NCBI RefSeq assembly: GCF_021725675.1
Contig: NZ_JAKJPO010000001.1
Location: 1,116,001-1,180,000, forward strand
Direction of reading: 5' to 3'
Length of the DNA: 64,000 bases
Origin: Marilutibacter chinensis
GTDB taxonomy: Bacteria > Pseudomonadota > Gammaproteobacteria > Xanthomonadales > Xanthomonadaceae
The translations under genes and the position numbers were made by a program. The notes under the pieces were generated by a model that saw only the letters and a list, made by a program, of their open reading frames with translations, was not told the DNA's origin and did not search any database. Shown piece after piece: positions 9,870 to 19,986 of the stretch (position 1 is its first letter; each line of letters starts with the position of its first letter).

Positions 9870-10031
9870 GCGCGGTCAGACCTCGCGGAGCCACCTGGAA
9901 ATTGCCGGCAGGACCGGGATTCCCCGGAGAGTGGGCGGAATGAAGTGTCATCGCCATCGAAGTCGGGGCCGGACGGGCCGATTTCAATGGCCCGGCGCAC
10001 CCGCAACGCCCGCATGCCGCCGCCCGGGCCC

Positions 10032-10060
10032 GCAGGGAGGACCCCGGAGGGCCTCCCTGC
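10032..10060 (-). terminator. hairpin between hfq and hflX
   Basis: A perfect 9-bp stem (GCAGGGAGG / CCTCCCTGC) with an 11-base loop lies 12 bases after the hfq stop. No U-tract follows, so it may attenuate read-through or stabilise the hfq transcript rather than terminate fully. Confidence 0.5.
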
Positions 10061-10071
10061 GCCGCAGCGGC

Positions 10072-10365
10072 TTATTCGTTTTCGTTCTCGTCGTGGCCGT
10101 TGCCGTTGCCGTTGCCATCGCCGTGGCCGGTCTGCACATAGCCGCCCCCAGGGCCGACACGGACGTTGCGGGCCGGCACCACGGTCGAGATCGCGTGCTT
10201 GTAGACCATCTGGCTGACGGTGTTGCGCAGCAGGACGACGAACTGGTCGAAGGACTCGATCGTGCCCTGCAGCTTGATTCCGTTGACCAGATAGACCGAA
10301 ACCGGCACGCGCTCGCGCCGCAGCGCATTCAGGAATGGATCCTGCAAGGATTGTCCCTTGGACAT
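10072..10365 (-). CDS. hfq: RNA chaperone Hfq
   Basis: Hfq is the hexameric Sm-like protein that pairs small RNAs with mRNAs. The 97-residue product has the complete core: [20 protein letters not shown], the Sm1 segment ([20 protein letters not shown]) and the Sm2 motif [10 protein letters not shown]. The C-terminal tail after residue ~72 is a low-complexity Gly/Asn/His/Glu run ([16 protein letters not shown]) encoded by an imperfect hexamer repeat. A TTG codon precedes the ATG, but the ATG at 10365 fits the GGGGA ribosome site. A TATAAC -10-like element lies at 10389-10394. miaA is upstream with its own spacing of 221 bp. Confidence 0.97.
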   Translation of the reverse strand: MSKGQSLQDPFLNALRRERVPVSVYLVNGIKLQGTIESFDQFVVLLRNTVSQMVYKHAISTVVPARNVRVGPGGGYVQTGHGDGNGNGNGHDENENE

Positions 10366-10586
10366 CAAAATTTCCCCATGCTGTTCTAGTTATAGGTGGG
10401 CCGCACGTCAGGCGCGGGCCATGCCGCCGGACACGCTCCCCACGCCGGCGACCGGCCGATGGTAGCGCACCGGCACCGCTGGCAACGCATCTGCGGCGAA
10501 TTCCGTGAAATCCGTCCGGTCGGCAAGTGTACCGCGAGCGGAGCGTCGCGCCTGCCCGCCCATCCGCCTCCGTTCCGCTTCCATCG

Positions 10587-11540
10587 CTAGCGTCCGTCCA
10601 GGAACAACCCCAGCGCGTCGTCCAGCTCCCGACGTTGCGATTGCGGGTCGAACCAGCGCGCGTCCAGCTGGCCGCGCAGCCAGGTCAGCTGGCGCTTGGC
10701 CAACTGGCGGGTCGCGAAGATCGCGCGATCGCGGAAGTCGCCCTCCCCGGCCCGGCCGTCGAGGAACTCCCAGGCCTGGCGATAGCCGACCGCGCGGATC
10801 GCCGGCAGGTCCAGCGGAGCCGGATGCGCCCGCAGCTCGGGCAACGCACGCAGCGCGCGCACCTCGTCGAGGAAGCCGGCCGCCAGCATCGCATCGAAGC
10901 GCCGGACGATCCGCGCATGCAGCATCGCGCGGTCCGACGGCGCAAGCACCAGCTTCAGCACCCGGTACGGCAGCCGACGGCGCGGTTCGCGGCGCCAGTC
11001 GCTGATCGTGCGTCCCGACAAGCGCCAGACCTCCAGCGCACGCTGGATCCGTTGCGGGTCGGTCGCATGGATGCGGACGGCGGCCTCGGGGTCGATCGCG
11101 GCCAACTCGGCGTGCATGGCCGGCCAGCCGTGCACCGCGGCCTCGGCCTCGATCGCGGAACGCGTGACGGGGTCGGCCTCGGGCATCGGCGACAGGCCTT
11201 CCAGCAGAGCCTGGAAGTACAGACCGGTGCCGCCGGCGAGGACAGGCAGGCGTCCACGGGCGATGATGGCATCCAGCGCACGGTGCGCGTCGGCGGCGAA
11301 CTCGGCCGCCGAGTACGGACGCCACGGATCGCACACGTCTATCAGGTGATGTGGAACCTGCGCACGTTCGTCGCGGCTCGGCTTCGCGGCACCGATGTCC
11401 AGGCCACGATAGACCAGCGCCGAATCGACACTGACGATCTCGCCTCCGAAACGCGCGGCCCAGTCGAGTGCGAGCGCGGTCTTGCCCGACGCGGTCGGAC
11501 CCATCAAGGCGATCGCGAGCGGGCGCGGGTCAGCTGGCAT
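10587..11540 (-). CDS. miaA: tRNA dimethylallyltransferase MiaA
   Basis: MiaA transfers a dimethylallyl group to A37 of tRNAs reading UNN codons. The 317-residue enzyme shows the P-loop [12 protein letters not shown] near the N-terminus, the [18 protein letters not shown] segment, the prenyl-substrate region [14 protein letters not shown] and the C-terminal RNA-contact helix [15 protein letters not shown]. The position upstream of hfq matches the classic miaA-hfq-hflX order. No good ribosome site is seen before the ATG at 11540, although the N-terminus fits the family. Confidence 0.97.
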   Translation of the reverse strand: MPADPRPLAIALMGPTASGKTALALDWAARFGGEIVSVDSALVYRGLDIGAAKPSRDERAQVPHHLIDVCDPWRPYSAAEFAADAHRALDAIIARGRLPVLAGGTGLYFQALLEGLSPMPEADPVTRSAIEAEAAVHGWPAMHAELAAIDPEAAVRIHATDPQRIQRALEVWRLSGRTISDWRREPRRRLPYRVLKLVLAPSDRAMLHARIVRRFDAMLAAGFLDEVRALRALPELRAHPAPLDLPAIRAVGYRQAWEFLDGRAGEGDFRDRAIFATRQLAKRQLTWLRGQLDARWFDPQSQRRELDDALGLFLDGR

Positions 11541-11637
11541 GTCGATCGGTCAAGTCGGGGCGATCCAGAATCGCATGGGCCCTGGCTGGACGGAAGCCGA
11601 TGGCGTGGCACCGGCTTGCGATCCGCCCCGTCGTCGC

Positions 11638-11658
11638 TTTCCACACAGCCTGTGGAAA
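11638..11658. repeat. palindrome TTTCCACA-N5-TGTGGAAA
   Basis: Two perfect 8-base arms are separated by 5 bases (CAGCC). The arms resemble the CCACA core of DnaA boxes, but the paired geometry is that of a dimer-binding operator. It shares this geometry with the copy at 11752. Confidence 0.7.
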
Positions 11659-11751
11659 ACCGCTGGGACAACATTGTTGAGAACCGCACGAGGCCCTGCA
11701 GCCGCAAGGGTCCGCGCGAACCTGGACATTTTTTGACCAGCACGTTTCAGC

Positions 11752-11772
11752 TGTCCACAATGCCTGTGGACA
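11752..11772. repeat. palindrome TGTCCACA-N5-TGTGGACA
   Basis: This is a second perfect 8-5-8 inverted repeat with spacer ATGCC, 114 bp from the first. It is followed at once by a partial third half-site (TGCGGACA). The repeated geometry makes chance unlikely. Confidence 0.7.
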
Positions 11773-11898
11773 AGCCTGCGGACAGCATCGGGAACAACGC
11801 CGGGATCCCTTTGCGCCACAAGGGTCGGCACGATCATGGCGAAAAAATGACCACCCGGAACGCTTGACAAAACCACGCGGAAAAGCAGGTCCGCGCGC

Positions 11899-13401
11899 TC
11901 AGTAGCCGTTCTCGCGCAGACTCAGGCGCACCTGTTCGTGAGTCGTCTGCACTTCGTGCGGCGGCGTCCTGCCGAGCAGGCTGGTCACCACGATGGCGAT
12001 GGTCGCGGCGATCACACCCGGCACTATCTCGTACAGCCCGCTACCCAGCCTTTCGACAGCGATCAGCTTCCAGGCCATCACCGTCAGCGCACCAACCACC
12101 ATGCCGGCAAGAGCGCCGTTGCGCGTCATCCGCTTCCACACCAGCGACAACACCACCACCGGGCCGAACGCGGAACCGAAACCGGCCCAGGCATAACTGA
12201 CGAGGCCCAGCACGCGGCTGTCGGGATTCGAGGCGATCGCGATCGCCGCCAGCGCGACCAGCAGCACCATCGCGCGGCCGACCCAGACCAGCTCGCGATG
12301 TCCGGCGTCCTTGCGGATGAAGCCGCGATAGAAATCTTCGGTCAGCGCGCTCGAGCACACCAGCAACTGGCACGACAACGTGCTCATCACCGCCGCCAGG
12401 ATAGCCGACAGCAACACGCCGGCCACCCAGGGATTGAACAACTGCTCGGCCAGCACGATGAACACGCGCTCGGAATTGGCGTTGACCGGCGCGGCGACGT
12501 TCGGATGAGCGCCGAACCAGGCGATGCCGAAGAAGCCGACCGACATCGCGCCGAACAGGCACAGCACCATCCAGGTCATTCCGATCCGGCGCGCCTTCGG
12601 GATCGTGGCGACACTGTCGGCGGCCATGAACCGGGCCAGGATATGCGGCTGGCCGACGTAACCCAGTCCCCACGCCATCGCCGAGACGATCGCGACGATC
12701 CCGCCCGCGCCCACCCATTGCAGGCGCGCGGGATCGACCTGCTCGATCACCGCCAGGCTCGGTGCGAGACCGCCGTTGCCCACGATCACCATGACCGGAG
12801 TGACGATCAGCGCGAAGATCATCAGTGTCGCCTGCACCGTGTCGGTCCAGCTGACCGCAAGGAAGCCGCCGATCAACGTGTACAGGATGGTGGCCGCCGC
12901 GCCGTACCAGATCGCCTGCGCGTACGGCACGCCGAACACGCTCTCGAACAGCCTTGCGCCGGCGACGATGCCGGATGCGCAGTAGACCGCGAAGAACACC
13001 AGGATCACCAGTGCCGACAGCACCCGCAGGATGCGGCTGCGGTCGGCGAAGCGGTGGGTGAAGTAGTCCGGCAGCGTCAGCGCGTTGCGGGTGCGCTCGG
13101 TATACACGCGCAGCGGACCGGCCACGTAGCGCCAGTTCGCCCACGCGCCGATGATCAGGCCGAACGCGATCCATGCCTTCGACGCGCCGCTGGCGTACAG
13201 CGTGCCGGGCAGGCCCATCAGCAGCCAGCCGCTCATGTCGGAAGCGCCGGCCGACAATGCGGTGACGTAGCTGCCGAGCGACCGGCCACCGAGGATGTAG
13301 TCGTCGAAGGTGCGCGTCGAGCGCCAGGCGATGAATCCGATCGCGACCGTCGCGATCAGATAGACGGCGAAGGTGACGATCAACGGCGTATCGGCGGTCA
13401 T
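11899..13401 (-). CDS. putP: sodium/proline symporter PutP
   Basis: PutP imports proline with sodium across the inner membrane. The 500-residue protein has about 13 membrane helices of the SSS family. The family marks are GGRSLGSYVTALSAGASDMSGWLLMGLPG near residues 38-66 (first part GGRSLGSYVTALSAG), a conserved WxxYxxG-like GAWANWRYVAGPLR, and the GVLLSAILAAVMSTLSCQLL sodium-site helix. It is monocistronic on the minus strand, with 80 bp to the small lipoprotein gene upstream. No putA is in the window, so use of proline as osmolyte or nutrient cannot be told apart. Confidence 0.95.
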   Translation of the reverse strand: MTADTPLIVTFAVYLIATVAIGFIAWRSTRTFDDYILGGRSLGSYVTALSAGASDMSGWLLMGLPGTLYASGASKAWIAFGLIIGAWANWRYVAGPLRVYTERTRNALTLPDYFTHRFADRSRILRVLSALVILVFFAVYCASGIVAGARLFESVFGVPYAQAIWYGAAATILYTLIGGFLAVSWTDTVQATLMIFALIVTPVMVIVGNGGLAPSLAVIEQVDPARLQWVGAGGIVAIVSAMAWGLGYVGQPHILARFMAADSVATIPKARRIGMTWMVLCLFGAMSVGFFGIAWFGAHPNVAAPVNANSERVFIVLAEQLFNPWVAGVLLSAILAAVMSTLSCQLLVCSSALTEDFYRGFIRKDAGHRELVWVGRAMVLLVALAAIAIASNPDSRVLGLVSYAWAGFGSAFGPVVVLSLVWKRMTRNGALAGMVVGALTVMAWKLIAVERLGSGLYEIVPGVIAATIAIVVTSLLGRTPPHEVQTTHEQVRLSLRENGY

Positions 13402-13481
13402 GGCTTCTCCCCGGGGCCGGCGCGGCCCTTCCCGCCGGCAAGCTTACCCTGCCGTGCCGATGGCGGCCGGAGCCTTCCCCG

Positions 13482-13805
13482 CTACCGCAATCCGCCCTTG
13501 CGGGGAATGGCCTGGAGTTCGTCGATCACCTCCCGGGTGGCACGCAGTTCGATCTGCACAGGGAACGATTCGCGGACGACGACATCCCTCACCTGGCCGC
13601 GCGCTTCGAGCTCGCGCACTCGCGCCAGCACCGGATCGGGTGTCTCGGCGCTACCGACAATCATCACTTTCTCGAGCATGACGCCCCCACCCGGTGCAGG
13701 TCCGGAGTCCTGGTGGCCATTGCCGTCCGCGCATCCCGACAGGGCGAACAGCATTACCGCCCGGATTGCCCCGGCGGATATTATTCCAGGTAAAGACGAT
13801 GCCAT
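13482..13805 (-). CDS. small putative lipoprotein
   Basis: The 107-residue product begins with a hydrophobic segment ending in the lipobox LSGC at residues ~22-25, so it is probably a lipid-anchored envelope protein. The mature part (~80 residues) contains EKVMIVGSAETPDPVLARVR and a charged C-terminal half. No family was recognised. The ATG at 13805 has a strong AGGAGGGG ribosome site. It lies between the protease gene and putP on the same strand and may belong to either transcript. Confidence 0.75.
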   Translation of the reverse strand: MASSLPGIISAGAIRAVMLFALSGCADGNGHQDSGPAPGGGVMLEKVMIVGSAETPDPVLARVRELEARGQVRDVVVRESFPVQIELRATREVIDELQAIPRKGGLR

Positions 13806-13897
13806 CGGTTACCCCTCCTGCTGAATGTATTCAGGCGCAAGCGCCGGGAATGCGCCGCTTTCGCGAACGCATCCCCGGCAGACCGGAAATTCCCATT

Positions 13898-13927
13898 GGT
13901 CGAAACCGGTCGAAACCGGTCGAAACC
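13898..13927. repeat. three tandem GGTCGAAACC decamers
   Basis: Three exact copies of a 10-base unit follow the protease stop. In the minus-strand transcript each junction can fold as CCGGU-UUCG-ACCGG, a 5-bp stem with a UUCG loop. It may be a 3' stabiliser of the protease mRNA or a slipped-strand repeat. Confidence 0.8.
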
Positions 13928-13929
13928 GA

Positions 13930-14928
13930 TCAAGGGTACGTGGAAATCCAGTTCTGCAACTGGTTGAACACCGTGCTGGTCAGCCGCGTCCCGCAATTCT
14001 GGGTGGACGACCCGGTGGTGTGCACGCCGCGCACGACATTGCCGCTGTCATAGATGCCGCTGCCGCTGTTTCCCCCATACGTGTCGATGGTGTAGCACAG
14101 CCGGTAGGAACCGCTGGTCCACACACCGCCGGACATCCGCCACATCGTGCCGAACGGCTTGTCGGCCGGGTAGCCGGTGATGGTGTGAGTGCCGCCCGAG
14201 TAGGTGCCATAACCGGCATGGCCGCCATGCGCCGGCGCCGAGAGCACGATCAACGCATAGTCGTAGTTGGTATTGCTGTTGTTGTGCCAGGCCGAGGTCG
14301 TCACGGCGGTGGCCCAGGAGGTGGTGCCCCACGGCTTGTAGCTGCCGTTCTGCGCCGGGGTGAAATCCAGGCTGGAGTACCAGTTGCCGGAACCGTCGGA
14401 CACGCAATGGCCCGCGGTGAGCACGTGCTTGGGCGTGATCAGGGTGCCGGTGCAGCCGATGCCTATGCGGCCGATGTGCCAGTACGGCGAGGCCACCGTA
14501 TTGGTGACCTGGACGCGGCCGTCAGGGCCGATCACGACGCTGGGCTTGACCCGGATATCGCCGCCGCCAAGCAGTTGCATCGGCGCCGTCGGTTCTGCGC
14601 CGGGCATGGTCATGGACCCACGACCCAGGATCTCCAGCGCACGGATCGCCTCCTCCAGCAGCAACGCGTCCTCCGGGCTCACGTTCGACTCGTAGACATC
14701 ACCGTTGCGGGTCACCATGACCGCGCTCATTCCTTCGGCCTTCTGTTGCGGCGTCTGCGGGCGCGCCGTGGCCGCAGGACCCGGATCGGGCATCGCATTG
14801 GTGACGAGATTGTCGCCATGGATGAAGCTCGCCTTCTCGTTGGTCTTCTGGAACTCGCCCGCGTTCGCCGTACCCAGGATGGCGCCCGCACACAGGACTG
14901 CCAGAGCCGTCATCTTCGAGATTTTCAT
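13930..14928 (-). CDS. secreted chymotrypsin-fold serine protease
   Basis: This 332-residue protease starts at the ATG at 14928, preceded by GGAGGG. A Sec signal peptide is clear (MKISKMTALAVLCAGAILGT ... ANA). A pro-region of about 130 residues follows, then a trypsin-like domain with the catalytic His in LTAGHCV, Asp in NYDYALIVL and Ser in GGNSGSGIY. The domain resembles glutamyl-endopeptidase/V8-like S1 enzymes. Cys pairs (GCTGTL...GHC and LCYTID...NCGT) suggest two disulfides. It is likely secreted to digest external protein. A Clp/CRP-type site lies 115 bp upstream, which fits regulation of exoenzymes in this family. Confidence 0.92.
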   Translation of the reverse strand: MKISKMTALAVLCAGAILGTANAGEFQKTNEKASFIHGDNLVTNAMPDPGPAATARPQTPQQKAEGMSAVMVTRNGDVYESNVSPEDALLLEEAIRALEILGRGSMTMPGAEPTAPMQLLGGGDIRVKPSVVIGPDGRVQVTNTVASPYWHIGRIGIGCTGTLITPKHVLTAGHCVSDGSGNWYSSLDFTPAQNGSYKPWGTTSWATAVTTSAWHNNSNTNYDYALIVLSAPAHGGHAGYGTYSGGTHTITGYPADKPFGTMWRMSGGVWTSGSYRLCYTIDTYGGNSGSGIYDSGNVVRGVHTTGSSTQNCGTRLTSTVFNQLQNWISTYP

Positions 14929-14971
14929 CGAAATTTCCCTCCGTTGATTATCAGAACTTTCCTTTTGTTCA

Positions 14972-15010
14972 CGGACGAATATGCCGCCCTTCATGCTGCA
15001 CATTCGTCCG
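14972..15010 (-). promoter_or_regulatory. 9-bp inverted repeat in the protease leader
   Basis: CGGACGAAT and ATTCGTCCG are perfect complements 21 bases apart. If transcription starts near 15009, as the Clp-site spacing suggests, this forms a stem-loop at the very 5' end of the protease mRNA. It could also be an operator. Confidence 0.6.
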
Positions 15011-15042
15011 ACGGCAGTATTTCGACGGATACCGCATTTCAC

Positions 15043-15058
15043 CGTGATTCAAATCACA
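15043..15058 (-). promoter_or_regulatory. Clp/CRP-type binding site upstream of the protease
   Basis: On the minus strand the site reads TGTGATTTGAATCACG, one base from the consensus TGTGA-N6-TCACA. Its centre (15050.5) would be at -41.5 for a start at 15009, and a -10-like AATACT lies at 15016-15021, the expected place for a class II activated promoter. Clp is the CRP homologue that controls exoenzymes in xanthomonads; binding here is inferred. Confidence 0.7.
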
Positions 15059-15250
15059 GAACACCTGGAAAGGCGAAAATTCCACTCTCCCCTTCCGCAT
15101 TCACCATTGCGCAGACCTTTTTCACTTAAATCCGGTGCGAAGTGACATTTATAATCGCCAGGTGAAGATTCCATTCAATATCGATTAGTCATCGAAACAT
15201 AATATTTTCCGGACAGGCCGCCGCGCCCAGGCGACACGAAATTCAGCATC

Positions 15251-15272
15251 GCCTCCGGCCCGGGCCGGAGGC
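15251..15272. terminator. 22-bp perfect palindrome after folP
   Basis: GCCTCCGGCCC is followed directly by its complement. In RNA it would form a very stable hairpin with a minimal loop, 220 bases after the folP stop. There is no T-run. It may be a transcription end or a protein-binding palindrome. Confidence 0.45.
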
Positions 15273-15491
15273 GGCGCGTGGAGAAATCCTGAATCACCCG
15301 CCCGCCTCCGGCCTTGGAACAGGCCACGCGGTTGGTTCAGCCCAGCGTCGCTGACGCACGGCGACAGCGTGGTCTCCGACGGAACGGCGCATCCACGGGT
15401 CGAGCAGGCAACGCTACCCGACCCGGCGTGAGCAGGGGACGGACCTGGCTCTGCGACGCCCGAACACGGCCGGAATGGGGGCAGAGCTTCC

Positions 15492-16394
15492 CTAGTCTTC
15501 GTCGGGCCAGCGGGGCGCAGGCCGCGCGGATGCGCTGGGCAGCGGCCGTGGGACCGCGGCAACCGCGTTCCAGACCTTCAGCGCATCGGCGGTAGCGGCA
15601 ACGTCATGCACCCGGACGATGGCCGCGCCATGCTGTACCGCGATCAGATGTGCCGCCAGCGAGCCATGGACGCGCTCGCGCGGATCGTCGCGGCCGGTCA
15701 GTTCGCCGATGCTGCGCTTGCGCGACAATCCCGCCAGCAACGGCACGCCCAGCTCGCCGAAACGCCGCAGTTGCGCCAGCAGGGCGAGGTTGTGCTCCAG
15801 CGTCTTGCCGAAGCCGAAGCCGGGATCGACCACGATCCGCTTCTTGTCGATGCCGGCCATCTCGGCGGCGAATATCCGCTCGGCCAGGAACCGGTGCACC
15901 TCGGCGACCACATCATCGTACGACGGCGCCGCCTGCATCGAGCGCGGCTCGCCCTGCATGTGCATCAACACCACCGGCACGCGGCAGTCGGCCGCGGCCT
16001 CGAGCGCGCCATCGCGACGCAGCGCCTGGACATCGTTGATCATCCCCGCGCCGGCGGCGGCTGCGGCGCGCATCACTTCGGGCTTGGAGGTGTCGACCGA
16101 GATCGGCACTTCGACCTGCGCCGCCAGCGCCTCGATCACGGGCACGACCCGTCGCAGCTCCTCGTCGACCGGCACCGCGTCGGCACCCGGTCGGGTCGAC
16201 TCGCCGCCGATGTCGACAATGTCGGCTCCTTCCTCCACCAGCCTCAACGCGTGCGCGACCGCGGCTTCGGTGCCGGCGTGCTCGCCGCCGTCGGAGAAGG
16301 AATCCGGAGTGACGTTGACGATGCCCATGATCCGCGGACGATCGAGGATCAGACGGCGGCCATTGCAGTCGAGCGAAGGGGCGGTATCGAACAT
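15492..16394 (-). CDS. folP: dihydropteroate synthase
   Basis: FolP condenses p-aminobenzoate with hydroxymethyl-dihydropterin diphosphate in folate synthesis and is the sulfonamide target. The 300-residue protein carries both Pfam signatures: GIVNVTPDSFSDGG near residue 24 and GADIVDIGGESTRPGA near 57. It also has DTSKPEVM, NDVQALR, HMQG and DPGFGFGKTLEHN. The ATG at 16394 gives the family-like start (MFDTAPSLDCNGRRLILDRP) but has no clear ribosome site. The C-terminal Pro/Arg-rich tail is dispensable-looking. It follows ftsH, as in Escherichia coli, with a strong hairpin between. Confidence 0.97.
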   Translation of the reverse strand: MFDTAPSLDCNGRRLILDRPRIMGIVNVTPDSFSDGGEHAGTEAAVAHALRLVEEGADIVDIGGESTRPGADAVPVDEELRRVVPVIEALAAQVEVPISVDTSKPEVMRAAAAAGAGMINDVQALRRDGALEAAADCRVPVVLMHMQGEPRSMQAAPSYDDVVAEVHRFLAERIFAAEMAGIDKKRIVVDPGFGFGKTLEHNLALLAQLRRFGELGVPLLAGLSRKRSIGELTGRDDPRERVHGSLAAHLIAVQHGAAIVRVHDVAATADALKVWNAVAAVPRPLPSASARPAPRWPDED

Positions 16395-16694
16395 TGAAGG
16401 ACTGATGCTCAGCGCTGGAGGAAGGGCGACCGGTGGGACGAAGCCGCGACGGGGGATTCCGTACTTGCGGGGGAGGCCCGGCGCGGCACGGAGTTCACCG
16501 GCCCATGGTGCCGGACAGTGTGCCATCGTCGGGGCAACGCCACCGGCGGATGGCGCCCAGCCTCGCGCAGCCGTTGCGCCGGATACCGACCACCCATCCG
16601 GCGAGCAGTCCGCTTCGACCGCGCCGTCCAAACGGCAAGGGCCGGAAGGTCACCCTTCCGGCCCTTGTCCGTCGCGGACCCGTGCGTCACCCGC
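16395..16694. other. ftsH-folP intergenic region
   Basis: The 300 bases contain the 14-bp terminator-like stem at 16636-16667 and, closer to folP, unremarkable GC-rich sequence that must hold a folP promoter if the hairpin terminates. A smaller stem (GCCGT-N4-ACGGC) lies at 16622-16635. No gene is seen. Confidence 0.6.
16636..16667 (-). terminator. terminator-like hairpin after ftsH
   Basis: A 14-bp perfect stem (CAAGGGCCGGAAGG / CCTTCCGGCCCTTG) with a 4-base loop starts 28 bases after the ftsH stop. No U-tract follows on the minus strand. Confidence 0.7.
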
Positions 16695-18599
<1,905 letters not shown>

Positions 18600-18721
18600 G
18601 TAGTTACGTTACCTGTTGCCCAACCTAGTGATGACCCACACCGGAAAAATGTGGCGCGGGCCCCTGGAATCCGGTCCGACCGGCGTGGCACCGGCACCGA
18701 CCACGCATGTTTCCCGACACC

Positions 18722-19384
18722 TTACTTGATCGCGGCCCGCTTGCCCTGTGCCAGGGCATAGACCTCGGGCGAGCGCCGCCGCGATGCCGCCGGCTTGCGG
18801 ATCGCCACCTTGTCGTAGCGGCGGCGCAGCTCGCGGACGTACTCATCGAACCCCACGCCCTGGAAGAGCTTGATCAGGAACGCGCCGCCCACCCTGAGGT
18901 GATGGTCGGCGAAGTCCATCGCCAGCTCGGCCAGGTACATCGCGCGCGGCATGTCGACCGCATCCACACCGCTCTTATTGGGGGCCATATCCGACAGCAC
19001 AAGGTCCACCGGCTTGCCCGCGAGCGACGCTTCCAGCCGCGATAGGACCGCATCCTCCCTGAAATCACCATGAAGGAACTCCACCCCTGCCAGCGGCGGC
19101 ATCTCGAGGATGTCCAGGGCGATCACCCGGCCCGGACGGCCCGGATCCATGCGCTCGAGCTCCTGGCGCACCCATTGCGACCATCCACCCGGTGCGGCGC
19201 CCAGGTCGACCACCACCATCCCGGGCTTGAGCAGGCGGTCGCGTTCGGCCAGCTCCTCGAGCTTGAATGCGGCCCGCGAGCGCAGACCCTCGGCCTGGGC
19301 CTTCTTCACGAACGGGTCGGAGAAATGCTCCTTCAGCCAGCGCTGGCTGGACTTGCTGCGGGATGACTTGCTGCGGGCGGCCAT
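18722..19384 (-). CDS. rlmE: 23S rRNA 2'-O-methyltransferase RlmE
   Basis: RlmE (FtsJ/RrmJ) methylates the 2'-OH of U2552 in the 23S rRNA A-loop. The protein has [10 protein letters not shown], the SAM motif [25 protein letters not shown] and the catalytic K-D-K-E set, including the late lysines in FLIKLFQG. I chose the ATG at 19384 ([11 protein letters not shown], 220 aa) because this is where family members begin; an upstream ATG at 19429 adds 15 unrelated residues. It is divergent from yhbY and upstream of ftsH, the conserved arrangement. Confidence 0.97.
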   Translation of the reverse strand: MAARSKSSRSKSSQRWLKEHFSDPFVKKAQAEGLRSRAAFKLEELAERDRLLKPGMVVVDLGAAPGGWSQWVRQELERMDPGRPGRVIALDILEMPPLAGVEFLHGDFREDAVLSRLEASLAGKPVDLVLSDMAPNKSGVDAVDMPRAMYLAELAMDFADHHLRVGGAFLIKLFQGVGFDEYVRELRRRYDKVAIRKPAASRRRSPEVYALAQGKRAAIK

Positions 19385-19469
19385 GGGCGCTGGGAAAGCC
19401 CTGTGATCGAATCGGGAAGCGGTCACCATGATACCCTGAGCGGCCCTCCAGCCCGTTCACGTGACCCCG

Positions 19470-19775
19470 ATGCCGATCCAGCTGACCGCCGCCCAGACCC
19501 GTTTCCTGCGCGGCCAGGCCCATGGCCTGAAGGCGATGCTGCAGGTGGGCGGCAAGGGCATCACCGATGCGCTGGTGGCCGAAGTGGACAACGCCCTCGA
19601 GCACCACGAGCTGATCAAGGTCAAGGTCGCCGCCGAGGACCGGGAGGCCCGCGACGCGATGATCGACGAGGTCGTCGAACGGACCGGCGCGGCACTGGTC
19701 CAGCGCATCGGCCACACTGCGGTGTTGTATCGTCCGGGCAGGGACAAGCGTCAGATCGTGCTGCCGCGGGCGTGA
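19470..19775 (+). CDS. yhbY: YhbY, CRM-domain ribosome-associated protein
   Basis: This 101-residue CRM-domain protein binds the pre-50S ribosomal particle. It matches Escherichia coli YhbY along its length: KGITDALVAEVDNALEHHEL, LIKVKVAAEDREA, and LYRPGRDKRQIVLPR at the end, with a GxxG-type loop (VGGKGITDA). A GTG nine bases upstream could also start, but the ATG at 19470 fits the family N-terminus (MPIQLTAAQTRFLRGQAHGL). It is divergently transcribed from rlmE with 85 bp between starts. Confidence 0.95.
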   Translation: MPIQLTAAQTRFLRGQAHGLKAMLQVGGKGITDALVAEVDNALEHHELIKVKVAAEDREARDAMIDEVVERTGAALVQRIGHTAVLYRPGRDKRQIVLPRA

Positions 19776-19890
19776 GCGCATACGGGCGTCGGGGCCCGGT
19801 TGTTCGCATGCGTGCGACGAACCTCCCGGTCCTGCGGACTGCGTGAACGGCTCTCGACCGCACGGACCGCGAGATGTCGCGGGTACGCCC

Positions 19891-19958
19891 ACGGGTGCGG
19901 CGTAAGCCGCGACCGGTTGTTCATGGGAACCCCCTCGCGGCTTACGCCGCTCCTGCGA
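19891..19958. repeat. intergenic palindromic repeat, family A copy 1
   Basis: A perfect 16-bp inverted repeat (GCGGCGTAAGCCGCGA at 19897 and its complement ending at 19950) surrounds a 22-base loop and ends TCCTGCGAA. It is the best-preserved of four related elements in the window; the consensus arm is close to GTAGGAGCGGCGCAAGCCGC. It lies between yhbY and the Mth938-like gene. Confidence 0.85.
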
Positions 19959-19986
19959 AAGCCTCCAGCCCTCACCCCTGATTTCA

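Larger units (their letters stand above)
11541..11898. other. intergenic region between miaA and putP with paired palindromes
   Basis: These 358 bases lie upstream of miaA and downstream of putP. They are AT-richer than the flanks and carry two inverted repeats of identical geometry (listed separately), a TTTTTT run near 11730 and a third partial TGCGGACA repeat. They probably hold the miaA promoter on the minus strand. No gene is supported. Confidence 0.6.
14929..15491. other. intergenic region upstream of the protease, downstream of folP
   Basis: This 563-base non-coding region has an AT-rich half (14930-15200) next to the protease and a GC-rich half next to folP. The AT-rich half holds a 9-bp inverted repeat, a Clp/CRP-like box and TATAAT at 15150-15155 on the plus strand. 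The GC-rich half holds a 22-bp perfect palindrome that may end the folP transcript. No gene is supported. Confidence 0.7.

Noticed and set aside
7194-10217. A 1007-codon open frame on the plus strand opposite hflK and hflX
   Set aside because: It is antisense to two well-defined genes, has no ribosome site or family match, and is an artefact of high GC content in the opposite frame.
11638-11772. A replication origin made of DnaA boxes
   Set aside because: The sites do not match TTATCCACA well, there is no AT-rich unwinding element, and no dnaA or dnaN gene is nearby.
13898-13927. A CRISPR array
   Set aside because: The units are only 10 bases long with no spacers.
14947-14952. GATAAT as -10 of the protease promoter
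   Set aside because: Transcription from it would start inside the ribosome-binding site, so a position further upstream (near 15016) fits better.
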